DNA from: Methylophilus medardensis
Lineage (GTDB): Bacteria > Pseudomonadota > Gammaproteobacteria > Burkholderiales > Methylophilaceae
NCBI RefSeq assembly: GCF_006363915.1
Contig: NZ_CP040946.1
Direction: 5' to 3' (one strand)
DNA: 64,000 nucleotides
The stretch's first letter is position 1, and the number at the start of each line of letters is the position of its first letter. Below the pieces are notes generated by a model. It made no database searches. It saw only the letters and a program-made list of their open reading frames with translations, and was not told the DNA's origin. Shown here piece by piece: positions 8,349 through 17,400 of the stretch. Both the position numbers and the translations under genes were made by a program.

Positions 8349-9647
8349 ATGGCATCCGTTTATGTAGGCATGACCGTAGACATTCTGCACCATGGCCATA
8401 TCAATATTATTGAGCAAGCCAGAAAGTATGGAGATGTCACCATCGGCCTGCTCTCTGACGCAGCCGTGGCAGACCACAAACGCCTGCCCTACCTGACCTA
8501 TGAGCAACGCAAACAGATCGTTGAAAATATTCGCGGTGTGGTCAAAGTGGTGACGCAAGATGAATGGGACTATGCGCCCAACTTGCTCAAATACAAACCT
8601 GACATCATGGTGCATGGTGATGACTGGCTGGAGGGTCCGCTGGTGCCTTACCGTGAGCGTGCCCGCGCCGCACTCGCCGAGTATGGCGGTCATCTGATTG
8701 AGATTCCTTATACACGTGGCGTCTCCTCCAATGAAATGTTAGGTCAGATCCAAGCGCTGGGAACCACCCCGGACATTCGCCGCCGCACCTTGAAAAGATT
8801 GCTGGCTGTGAAACCGATTTCACGTTTTATTGAGGCACACAATCCGATCTCGGCATTAATTGCTGAGCATGTCACCGCGCAACGCAACGGAAAAACTTGC
8901 CAATTTGACGGATTTTGGTCTAGTTCACTGACAGACTCTACCGCACGCGGCAAACCGGATATCGAAGCAGTAGAAATCAATAGCCGTTTATCGAATATCA
9001 ATGACATCTTTGATGTCACCACCAAACCTTTAATTATGGATGCCGACACTGGCGGCAAACTGGAGCACTTTGAACTCAATGTGCGAAGCATGGAGCGCTT
9101 GGGCATTTCAGCCACCATTATTGAAGACAAGATTGGCTTAAAAAAGAATTCACTGTTTGGCAACGACGTACCGCAGTTGCAAGATGAGATCGAACCATTC
9201 TGCGAAAAAATTGCAGCCGGCCGCGCGGCACGCGTCAGTGATGACTTTATGGTGATTGCGCGGATTGAAAGCTTAATTCTGGAAAAAGGCATAGCCGATG
9301 CAGTCAAGCGCGCCCAAGCCTATGTGGGCGCCGGGGTCGATGGCATCATGATTCACAGCCGGCAGAAAGCCCCCGATGAAGTATTTGAATTTGCCAAAAT
9401 CTTTAAATCAGAATTTCCGACGATCCCTTTGGTTTGCGTACCCACCAGTTACAACAAGGTAACCGAAGAAGAGTTGGCCGCACACGGGTTTAATTTGGTC
9501 ATTTATGCCAACCACATGATGCGGGCAGCCTACCCTGCGATGCAAAACGCAGCCATGGAAATTCTTAAAAATGGCAGAACGGCAGAAATCGAAGCCAGTT
9601 TAATGTCGATCAATGATGTGCTGGAACTGATTCCCGGCACCAAATAA
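8349..9647 (+). CDS. pepM: Cytidylyltransferase-phosphoenolpyruvate mutase fusion
   Basis: A bifunctional 432-residue protein. Residues 1-135 form a glycerol-3-phosphate-cytidylyltransferase-like domain with the HxGH nucleotide-binding motif (HHGH, 14-17) and a VSSNEML variant of the ISST motif. Residues 150-432 are a PEP mutase of the isocitrate lyase superfamily, with the diagnostic EDKx5NS motif (EDKIGLKKNS at 259-268), which separates true mutases from lyases. The mutase makes phosphonopyruvate from PEP, the entry step to phosphonates; the N-terminal domain should activate a phosphonate as its CMP derivative. It is first of six tightly packed genes. An AAAAGGAG ribosome site precedes the ATG. 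Confidence 0.93.
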   Translation: MASVYVGMTVDILHHGHINIIEQARKYGDVTIGLLSDAAVADHKRLPYLTYEQRKQIVENIRGVVKVVTQDEWDYAPNLLKYKPDIMVHGDDWLEGPLVPYRERARAALAEYGGHLIEIPYTRGVSSNEMLGQIQALGTTPDIRRRTLKRLLAVKPISRFIEAHNPISALIAEHVTAQRNGKTCQFDGFWSSSLTDSTARGKPDIEAVEINSRLSNINDIFDVTTKPLIMDADTGGKLEHFELNVRSMERLGISATIIEDKIGLKKNSLFGNDVPQLQDEIEPFCEKIAAGRAARVSDDFMVIARIESLILEKGIADAVKRAQAYVGAGVDGIMIHSRQKAPDEVFEFAKIFKSEFPTIPLVCVPTSYNKVTEEELAAHGFNLVIYANHMMRAAYPAMQNAAMEILKNGRTAEIEASLMSINDVLELIPGTK

Positions 9648-9660
9648 GCGGAGCATTTGT

Positions 9661-10836
9661 ATGATTCATGCTGAGGATTTCTTATCGGTATTGCAAACGG
9701 AACAAGTGCAATTTTTTGCCGGCGTTCCCGACTCATTGCTTAAAGAGCTATGCGCGTGTTTTTCTGACAAACTCAGGCCGCAGCAGCATGTGATTGCCGC
9801 CAATGAAGGGGGCGCGATCGGCTTGGCCATTGGTCATTACCTCGCCACGCAACAAGTGGCGCTGGTGTATATGCAAAACTCCGGGCTAGGCAATGTGGTG
9901 AATCCGATTGCGTCACTGGCAGATCCACAGGTGTATGGTATTCCGATGTTGCTGCTGGTGGGCTGGCGCGGCGAAATTGCCGACAACGGTGAACAAATCC
10001 ATGATGAACCTCAACATGTTAAACAAGGACAGATGACCTTATCACAACTGGATGCGTTGGGTTTGCCGCACCAAGTGATGGCCGATGACATCGCCAGCGC
10101 GCATCAACAAATTAAAAGCTTATTAACCCAGGCGCTTGAGCGCCAAGGTCCAGTCGCATTGGTGGTGCGTAAACAACGTTTTGCGCCCTATCAATCTGCG
10201 CAATCATCAACAAGCACGCCCTCAACACTGGCAGAGAAACTCCCCGTGCTCCACAGTCGCGAGCATATGATTCAGCAAGTGGTCGCCGCGTTGCCAGAAA
10301 ACGCTGCCGTGGTCGCCACCACCGGCATGGCCTCTCGCGAGCTCTTCGAGCTTAGAAAAGCGCAACAGGCAGGCCACGGCCGGGATTTTCTGACGGTAGG
10401 TGGCATGGGGCATGCGTCTCAAATTGCATGTGGCATCGCCCTGGCGCAGCCTGATAGGCAAGTGGTTTGCATTGACGGCGATGGCGCTATGCTGATGCAT
10501 ATGGGCAGTTTGACCATCAGCGCACAGCGACCAAACTTAGTGCATATTGTGTTAAACAACGGCGCACACGACTCGGTCGGTGGTCAGCCAACGATTGCCG
10601 CCCAGCTCAGCTTAGCTGAGATCGCCAGTGCTGCAGGCTATGCACAAGTGCTTAGCTTGTCAGACCCTGAACAGTTGCAAGCCGTGTTAAAACAAAGCTT
10701 TCACGGTGGCAAGAGTCGCTTTATTGAAGTGCTGTGTCGCAAAGGCGCGCGCGCAGATCTCGGTCGCCCTACCCGCACCCCAGCACAAAACAAACAAGAC
10801 TTCATGCAATTTTTAAGTGAGGTGACCTATGCCTGA
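9661..10836 (+). CDS. ppd: Phosphonopyruvate decarboxylase
   Basis: A thiamine-diphosphate enzyme of 391 residues that decarboxylates phosphonopyruvate to phosphonoacetaldehyde, the irreversible step that pulls the unfavourable mutase reaction forward. It has the N-terminal catalytic glutamate region (AANEGGAIGLAIGHYLA), the NSGLGN motif, and the ThDP/Mg site GDGAML near residue 273 followed by LNNGAHDS. It starts 13 bases after pepM and overlaps the next gene by 8 bases. Confidence 0.93.
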   Translation: MIHAEDFLSVLQTEQVQFFAGVPDSLLKELCACFSDKLRPQQHVIAANEGGAIGLAIGHYLATQQVALVYMQNSGLGNVVNPIASLADPQVYGIPMLLLVGWRGEIADNGEQIHDEPQHVKQGQMTLSQLDALGLPHQVMADDIASAHQQIKSLLTQALERQGPVALVVRKQRFAPYQSAQSSTSTPSTLAEKLPVLHSREHMIQQVVAALPENAAVVATTGMASRELFELRKAQQAGHGRDFLTVGGMGHASQIACGIALAQPDRQVVCIDGDGAMLMHMGSLTISAQRPNLVHIVLNNGAHDSVGGQPTIAAQLSLAEIASAAGYAQVLSLSDPEQLQAVLKQSFHGGKSRFIEVLCRKGARADLGRPTRTPAQNKQDFMQFLSEVTYA

Positions 10837-11818
10837 GCGTAGCATTCACGCACATGTCGTCGCACAAAATCAACGCAAAGTGCTGTTTACTGCTGGCCCC
10901 GCCAGTCTGCTAGATGAAAACCTACTCGGTCTACGCCCATGCTTTGGCAGAGGCGACACCGATTATCAACAGGTTGAAACAGCCGTGCTGTCAGCGCTCA
11001 AAGCCATGACAGGTCATGCGCATATCGCGCGCTTACAAGGCTCGGCCAGCCTCGCCTTAGAGATTGCAAGCCTGAATTTTTTATACGGTAAGGTGTTGGT
11101 GATCGACAGCGGCTATTATGCTCAGCGTCTGGTCAGCTTTGCACACATGGCACAACGCAACGCAGGCGAAGTCTCACTGGTCACCGTATGCGACTGGCAG
11201 CAATTGACCAAGGTGGAAGGCCACTTCGACTGGGTTGTTGCTTGCTACACCGAAACCAGTGCCGGCTTACTGCTACCGATCGCAGATTTACGCGCCTTGG
11301 CTGATCGTGTCGGGGCACAACTGATGCTGGATGCCACTGCATCAATCGGGCTGGAAGCGGACCATCATCTGGCTGACGTGATTGCTTATAGCTCTTGCAA
11401 AGGCCTGTTTGGCTTAACGGGCGCCGCATTTGTTGCTTTCCATCAGCCGCCAAAACACGCAGTCGACTCCTTTTATTTAAATCTGAACACGCATCTTGAG
11501 CGCGGCATGACTGGGCCCTATCACGCCATTGCTTCTTTATACGAAGTGTTGCCTAAACATGACGATTTGCGTGAGGCAGTATTTATCAACAAAGCGCAAA
11601 TGTTGAAGAAGATCGCGGGCTACGCCACCCATCCACTGCAATATCAGCCAGTGCTATGCACATGGGTCGATGCCAAAGTGACTAGCCAAGCAACGCAAGC
11701 AGTGTTGTATGCGCCGCGTGGCATGCAACGTGGTAGCGTGGTCTGCCATTTGGGTGAGGCGCATTTGGGCAGCCAAGCGCAGGGTGAGATTCTCGATTTA
11801 CTGGAGCTACAGCCATGA
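10829..11818 (+). CDS. Class V aminotransferase, 2-aminoethylphosphonate transaminase-like
   Basis: A PLP enzyme of 329 residues, likely converting phosphonoacetaldehyde to 2-aminoethylphosphonate. It begins with the family's substrate-binding stretch KVLFTAGPASLL. The Schiff-base lysine is Lys191 in SSCKGLFG, and an ATASIGL motif precedes it. It is shorter than the typical ~365-residue enzyme, and its C-terminal small domain seems reduced, so a related phosphonate substrate is possible. It overlaps ppd by 8 bases and the next gene by 4 (ATGA), which indicates translational coupling. Confidence 0.83.
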   Translation: MPERSIHAHVVAQNQRKVLFTAGPASLLDENLLGLRPCFGRGDTDYQQVETAVLSALKAMTGHAHIARLQGSASLALEIASLNFLYGKVLVIDSGYYAQRLVSFAHMAQRNAGEVSLVTVCDWQQLTKVEGHFDWVVACYTETSAGLLLPIADLRALADRVGAQLMLDATASIGLEADHHLADVIAYSSCKGLFGLTGAAFVAFHQPPKHAVDSFYLNLNTHLERGMTGPYHAIASLYEVLPKHDDLREAVFINKAQMLKKIAGYATHPLQYQPVLCTWVDAKVTSQATQAVLYAPRGMQRGSVVCHLGEAHLGSQAQGEILDLLELQP

Positions 11819-12228
11819 CACAGGTGCCAAAACGCATCATGGTCGACATGTCGGCCACCCTGATTCACCATGGCCATGTGCGCCTGCTAAAAGCGGCCAA
11901 AGCCCTGGGACACGTGGTGGTGGCACTGACCACCGATGAAGAAATCCGTGCCAAAAAAGGCTATGAGCCTGAATTGAGCTATGCCGCACGCGCCGAAGTG
12001 TTATTAGCCATGCGCGATGTGGACGAGGTGGTGCCCAGCCCATGGTTACTCGACGAAGCTTTTTTAAACCTGCACCACATCGACGTATTGGTGCATGGTC
12101 ACGATAACAGCAACCCAATTGCATCCGAACGATTACACCTACTGCCGCGCACCGAGGGCATCAGCAGCACCCTGCTGCGTGCACGTGTGCTCAAAGCAGT
12201 CAGTCAAAAAATGGAAACCAACATATGA
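11815..12228 (+). CDS. Stand-alone cytidylyltransferase (HxGH family)
   Basis: A 137-residue nucleotidyltransferase with the HHGH motif at residues 18-21, the RAEVLLAMRDVDEVV helix and a GISSTLLR motif near the end, as in glycerol-3-phosphate and ethanolamine-phosphate cytidylyltransferases. It is homologous to the N-terminal domain of the pepM fusion, so the operon encodes two such activities. In context it most likely makes a CMP-phosphonate or a second CDP-activated unit. It overlaps both neighbours by 4 bases (ATGA). Confidence 0.85.
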   Translation: MTQVPKRIMVDMSATLIHHGHVRLLKAAKALGHVVVALTTDEEIRAKKGYEPELSYAARAEVLLAMRDVDEVVPSPWLLDEAFLNLHHIDVLVHGHDNSNPIASERLHLLPRTEGISSTLLRARVLKAVSQKMETNI

Positions 12229-12923
12229 GTAACCTATGGCAACAAATTTGGGAAAAACGCTCACTACAACCGCAGCATCGCCTGACGCTGGATACGCTGA
12301 TCGCGTTGGATGGCTTTGACAGTGGCGCTGGCAAAATCAACCTCGCGGACTGGCAGGAATACACCCGGCGCATCAGTGAAAAACTGCAGTTACAGTCAGG
12401 TCACTCGGTGTTTGAAGTGGGCTGTGGTGCAGGTGCTTTTTTATTCGCCCTGCGCGAGCAGCACACACTTACCGTCGGCGGGCTGGATTATGCCGCCGGT
12501 TTGATTGAGGCTGCAAAACAGGCAATGCCGGACGGTGACTTCAAGGCACAATCGGCACAGACCATGGACACCGAGCCACAATATGACTTTGTGATTGCCA
12601 ATAGCGTATTTCATTACTTTGATGAGGCCATGGCGGCAGCGGTACTGCAGGCTATGTGGAAAAAAGCCCGATTGGGTGTCGCCATTTTGGATGTGCCACA
12701 TGCGGCGACCAAAGCCGCTTGCGAACGTGCGCGACGCGACGCGTTGAGCGAAGCAGAATATGAAGAGAAATACCGCGGTCTGCATCACACCTATTTTAGT
12801 CCTGACTGGTTCAGCCAACAGCTGCCAGACACCCCACTGCAAACATTTGAGAGCTGTGTGCCCCACTATGCGCAAAGCCAGTACCGTTTCAGTGTCATTT
12901 TTTCTAAACGCTTGCATGGATAA
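12225..12923 (+). CDS. Class I SAM-dependent methyltransferase
   Basis: A 232-residue methyltransferase. Motif I is VFEVGCGAGAF (about residues 62-72), followed by GLDYAAGLIEAAKQAMPDG and the acceptor-side motif YDFVIANSVFHYFD. The substrate is not evident. Its position between the cytidylyltransferase and the phosphotransferase suggests methylation of the aminoethylphosphonate nitrogen or of the carrier glycan. It starts by ATGA overlap and ends six bases before the next ATG. Confidence 0.82.
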   Translation: MSNLWQQIWEKRSLQPQHRLTLDTLIALDGFDSGAGKINLADWQEYTRRISEKLQLQSGHSVFEVGCGAGAFLFALREQHTLTVGGLDYAAGLIEAAKQAMPDGDFKAQSAQTMDTEPQYDFVIANSVFHYFDEAMAAAVLQAMWKKARLGVAILDVPHAATKAACERARRDALSEAEYEEKYRGLHHTYFSPDWFSQQLPDTPLQTFESCVPHYAQSQYRFSVIFSKRLHG

Positions 12924-12929
12924 ACCATC

Positions 12930-14324
12930 ATGACGCCCACCACCAATAAGCCACTCCCCGTCTTCACTTTTTTTTATACCGACAATTGCGAACGGCAGGC
13001 CTTAGCACCAGTGGCTGAGGAGATTGCTCATCGGGGCTACCAGATTCAGTGGAGTACCAACTCGAAACAATATGCAGAGGTGGGCGTGTATTGCGAACAT
13101 GCATGCAAACCAAACGCCGGTTTTTCGGTAGTGCTGTTGCATGACTTAGCGCAGCGCCACGACATTTGGCCGCACTTTTGGCACCATGAACCCTGGAGCG
13201 CTTTTGACATGGGGATTGTGCCCGGCCCAGCCTGGGTCGAGCGCTGGCAGACCCAAGCCAATTTTAAGCAAGCACGCCCTAAATTAGGCATGTTTGACCT
13301 CGGTTGGCCGAAGGCAGATCTGGTGTATCGCAACCAAGAGACCTTCAAACAAGAGGCACAAAAACTGCGCGCGCAACTGGGCCTCAAATACGAGCACTCA
13401 ATTCTTTACGCCCCCTCATGGGAAAACCATGGCAAACAAGATGAATTTGTGCAAAGTCTGAAGGATTTGCCGGTCAATTTGTTATTAAAACAGGCGCCCT
13501 GGTCAGACAAATATCGTTGGGTACTCAACAATATCGACGAAATGGATGCATTGCATAGAAACTGCGCCGACAATGTGTATGTGATTGATCGTGAGATCAG
13601 CATCATGTATTGCTTAGGGTTAGCCGATGTGATGGTCTCCGATGAGTCCAGTGTGTTGACCGAGGCGTTATTGCTGGATGTGCCTGGCATAGCCGTGACC
13701 GATTGGCTGATTCCAGACACCAATCCGCCTCGTCCGGCCAGTGTGCCTTATGACTATGTGATTAAAACTGTCAAAGCCGATTTACGCCGCACAGTGCAAG
13801 AAGTGTTACAAAACGCTGGGCAGTATCAGCAACAAGTCGCGCATCACAAACAACATCAATTTGCCAATCTTGGCCAAAGCGCCACCTTGATTGCAGATAA
13901 TATCGAGGCTGCACTGGCAGGTGAAACCCACTTGCCAACGCCTGCGATCAAGGCACAGGTGGATATTGATCGTACAACCTACCAACATGCCGAAAAACTG
14001 GCTGCTGAGGGAGATATGAAACTCTCCACCCAGATGATGCTAGAACTGATTAAAAAAGAAAGCTGCTGCTGGGAGCCGTATAACGATCTGGGCACCCTGC
14101 TAGTAAGCCAAGGCCAATTTGAGGATGCAGAATTATTGCTGGAGAAAGCTGTGTTGTTGGCACAAGAGAACCCAGCGATTCCCTTGAGTAACCTGACTGA
14201 GGTCTATTGTCTGCAACAAAAAGCCGACAAAGCCTTGTTAACCTTGGCCAAACTTAGCAAATATACGCCTAACTCCGCCGGGTCGATTCCCCATATTCGT
14301 CGCTGTATGGAAACCATGTTTTAA
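12930..14324 (+). CDS. CDP-glycerol-type phosphotransferase with C-terminal TPR repeats
   Basis: A 464-residue protein. Residues ~5-330 look like the GT-B type CDP-glycerol:poly(glycerophosphate) glycerophosphotransferase family (teichoic-acid TagB/TagF type): a SILYAPSWENHG motif, LKQAPWSDKY, then the nucleotide-site block ADVMVSDESSVLTEALLLDVP and a later DYVIK. Residues ~350-460 form TPR-like helical repeats (WEPYNDLGTLLVSQGQFEDA). The family transfers phospho-alditols from CDP donors. With this operon it would plausibly transfer a phosphonate from a CMP donor, and the TPR part could dock onto a protein or the partner TPR transferase. It is the last gene before a strong terminator. Confidence 0.8.
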   Translation: MTPTTNKPLPVFTFFYTDNCERQALAPVAEEIAHRGYQIQWSTNSKQYAEVGVYCEHACKPNAGFSVVLLHDLAQRHDIWPHFWHHEPWSAFDMGIVPGPAWVERWQTQANFKQARPKLGMFDLGWPKADLVYRNQETFKQEAQKLRAQLGLKYEHSILYAPSWENHGKQDEFVQSLKDLPVNLLLKQAPWSDKYRWVLNNIDEMDALHRNCADNVYVIDREISIMYCLGLADVMVSDESSVLTEALLLDVPGIAVTDWLIPDTNPPRPASVPYDYVIKTVKADLRRTVQEVLQNAGQYQQQVAHHKQHQFANLGQSATLIADNIEAALAGETHLPTPAIKAQVDIDRTTYQHAEKLAAEGDMKLSTQMMLELIKKESCCWEPYNDLGTLLVSQGQFEDAELLLEKAVLLAQENPAIPLSNLTEVYCLQQKADKALLTLAKLSKYTPNSAGSIPHIRRCMETMF

Positions 14325-14325
14325 A

Positions 14326-14336
14326 CCTGCGCTAGC
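14326..14336. repeat. 11-base repeat CCTGCGCTAGC, copy 1
   Basis: It begins two bases after the stop of the phosphotransferase gene. The same 11-mer is found at 59320 (also two bases after a stop codon) and at 59357. See the corresponding finding. Confidence 0.6.
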
Positions 14337-14348
14337 AGACCACCCACA

Positions 14349-14376
14349 TCCGACGCGACTTCGCGTCGGATTTTTT
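14349..14376 (+). terminator. Rho-independent terminator of the phosphonate operon
   Basis: A perfect 10-bp inverted repeat (TCCGACGCGA / TCGCGTCGGA) followed by six T residues on the plus strand. Confidence 0.92.
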
Positions 14377-14396
14377 ATTGCCATGCGCAAAGACAT

Positions 14397-14430
14397 AAAA
14401 AAAGCATGTGCATTTCTGCACATGCTTTTT
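14397..14430 (-). terminator. Bidirectional terminator, 3' end of the giant glycosyltransferase gene
   Basis: A 12-bp stem (AAAGCATGTGCA / TGCACATGCTTT) with a 4-base loop, with A-run and T-run on the two sides so that it can work on both strands. It separates two convergent transcription units. Confidence 0.88.
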
Positions 14431-14445
14431 ATAGATGGGCGCTGA

Positions 14446-17400
14446 TTAAGTAAACAACTGGCGTACCGGCAACACCGCGCGGGTAAACTCAGCGGTCAAG
14501 CCGTTGACAACATGCTCAGGCGAGCCTTGCGTCATATTCTGCAAGCGGTTAAACACGCTGATAAATGCTTGTAACTGATCATCGCGATAATGGTAGCCAT
14601 TGTGCTCAAGCACGGCGAGGGTCAAGCTGCCCAGATTGGTCGGCGTGCTAGCATGCGGTTTGGCACAACTACGCACGCGATGCAGGGTCAGAAATAAACC
14701 ACGCAAGGCGACAAAAGCCACAGGCAAGGGGATCGCAAAGTCCCACTCCAAATCAAAGAAATGGCCTTGCCCAGCTGAATCCATGACAAAGTTTGTCGGG
14801 GTCGCGTCAAAGTATTGCGAGGGCAGCAAGGCAGAAAATCCTGCAAACTCAGGCAAGGTTTTACCGCCTGTTTGCGCAGCAGACTCTAGGCCTTGCAACC
14901 AAGGCGCGGCCCAAGCAGCTAAATCCTCCATGCGCCAACTCGGCCGGTTCATCAATTGTGTTAATTTATCCATCCATAATTGACCACCGTGGTAAGGCGC
15001 ATGCTCCCAATCCGCTTGCAATAGTTGCGCGGTTTCACCCGTGTTACGTGTGCGTGTCGTCAAGCCCTCGGCGGTGCTCACAAACTGCGTTTCTTTGCTA
15101 AACACCGCCTGCCGCTGGCAACCATAATGTGCTGCCAACACCTCCGGGTGTAATTTGTTCGACTGAGGCTGTGGATACGCCACAAACATAAATGAGTTTG
15201 CCACGTCCTCAACAAGATTGTTACGCGCAATCACTTGCCAGGCGTTTTCAAGTGAAAACGTCGGGTGACGTGGCGATTGTCTATCATGCACCACCGAGCC
15301 AGCAGCCAACGCCCCCACATCCCAGCCGGCTGCGCGATGCGCCTGATTAAAGCCTTCTGGGTAAATGACGCTGACCGGTGTTTTATAATCCGGCAATGGC
15401 ACATAGAGCTCAGTGGTTTCAAAGCCAACACTGCGAATCAAGGCATCTAGCTCAACGCGGCCAAAGGTAATCGGCGTGTTGTGGCTGTAAGAATCGTTGA
15501 TGCCATACATGGCTTGTCCCATGTGGTCCTCTGGCGCACCGCAGAAGTATTTGAGGCCTAGCTGGTTCTCAATAGCCACAATCAGCATGCCGTCTTCTTT
15601 CAAGAAAGACTTGGCCACTTGCAACAGATAACGCAAGGGATCTGGCTCTTTAACATACACCTGGGCGTATTCGAGCACCCCAATCAAAGTCACCACATCA
15701 AACTTTTCCTCTGTTTCAAAGGCTTGAATCAGATCCGAGAAAATGGTGACATTTTTGAGATCTGCACAACGCTGGCCGATGACGCGCGCACGGTTTGGAC
15801 TGCCTTCAAGGGCGACGACCTCCCCGCCTAACTCACCCAAAAAGCGCGTGATGGCGCCACATCCGGCGCCCAGTTCTAATACTTTGCCGCCCGCAATTTT
15901 GTCAGCAAAGGGCCGGAGTAAATTGGCCCGTTGTGAGGTCAGGTGATAATAGCTAGGCCAGTCTGTCGCCTTGGCGGATAATTCACTTGAAAACACACTC
16001 TTATCGCTAGACTGGCGAATCATGTCATACAAACGTTGCTCGGCATTGCCCACATCCTGATAAGCGAACGCTTCTGTTTGCGCACGTTGGTAAAAGTTGT
16101 CTTGCGCCCGATAAATATAAGGCCCTTTTTTCACCCCCTCGGCGGCAGAAACCAGCGGTTGGCTAAACTGCTGTTGCAGCGCCGCCGCATCGGCCGCAGC
16201 TAAACCGTTTTGACGCGCAAAATGAATCACCTCTAACACTTCGCTTAACGGCGCAGTGAACGCAAGCGCCTGCACATAAGCTTGCCAATAATCAGCTTGG
16301 CTCGGTGCCAGAATCACCGCCTGCTCTAACAACGGCAGCACTTCTTCTGCTTTGCCCGCTTGCTTCGCCAACAAACCAAGTTGAAAATAGGTCGGTGCAT
16401 GCTTGCTATCTATGCGCAAGATTTCCTGATAAAACTGCATGGCTTGCGAAAAATCCCCTTTTTCCTGCATTTGTAAGGCTAATTGAAACACTTCTGCGAT
16501 GGAGTCTTGCAGGGCATTTGCGGGGGCAGCGGATGGGTTGAGCGTGGTATTCATAGAGAGACCTTTATCAAAGGGTTCAGTCGCGACAGGTGCAACGGAA
16601 GGTGCTTGCAGCGTGTAAGAAGGGAGTGCAAAGCCGACGGGCGCCTGCCCTTGACACCAGCGTTGCCACATCTGGCGTAAAGCCTGTGACAAGGTATGGG
16701 CAAAGGGGGTCGCTGCGGCGAGTGGAGATTGCGCAAATCGGGTGCGTAATTGGGCACGCAAGCCTGCCAACCCCTCTAGGTCAGCGAGCACTTGTTGTGC
16801 CTGTTGTAAATAGTGTTGTGGCGATGACGCCACCCATTCAGACAAGCCGAGATGTTGCATGAGTGCCATCGCGCCTCGGCTGGCTAAGCGATCACCGGCC
16901 ACACATAGCGTCGGCACCCCCATCCACAACGCGTGGGCGGTCGTGGTGACGCCATTGGACGGAAAGGTGTCCAGGCAGATATCAACCAAATGATATTGCT
17001 GCAAATAGTCGCGCATCTGGGTGCGCGGATAAAACGAGAGTCTGTCTGCGCGGATACCTGCTTGCGAAAACCATTGTTGCAAATGCGCCACGCTAGCGTT
17101 CTCAGCCATACCACCGAGCACCATGCGGCTCCCAGGGCTGGCCTGCATGACCGCTGCCCACTGGTTAACAGTGGCCTGCGTAATTTTATTCGGGCGGTTA
17201 AAGCAGCCAAAAGTCACATAGCCATTGACCAAAGCTGGTAAAGCATTCACCGCTGGGGCTTGTGCATCGGGCACAAATGGTGCATTTATCGGCAATTGTA
17301 CGAGCTGCTCGGTAAATGCCTGTTCGCCGGCAGGCGCGGGCAGCATGGTGCTGTCGGCCAGATAATAGTCCATCGCGGTCAAGCCAGTGGTATTCAAATA

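Noticed and set aside
8292..8693. Open minus-strand frame of 133 codons across the start of the pepM gene
   Set aside because: It lies antisense over the clearly coding cytidylyltransferase domain, has no ribosome site and no recognisable domain.
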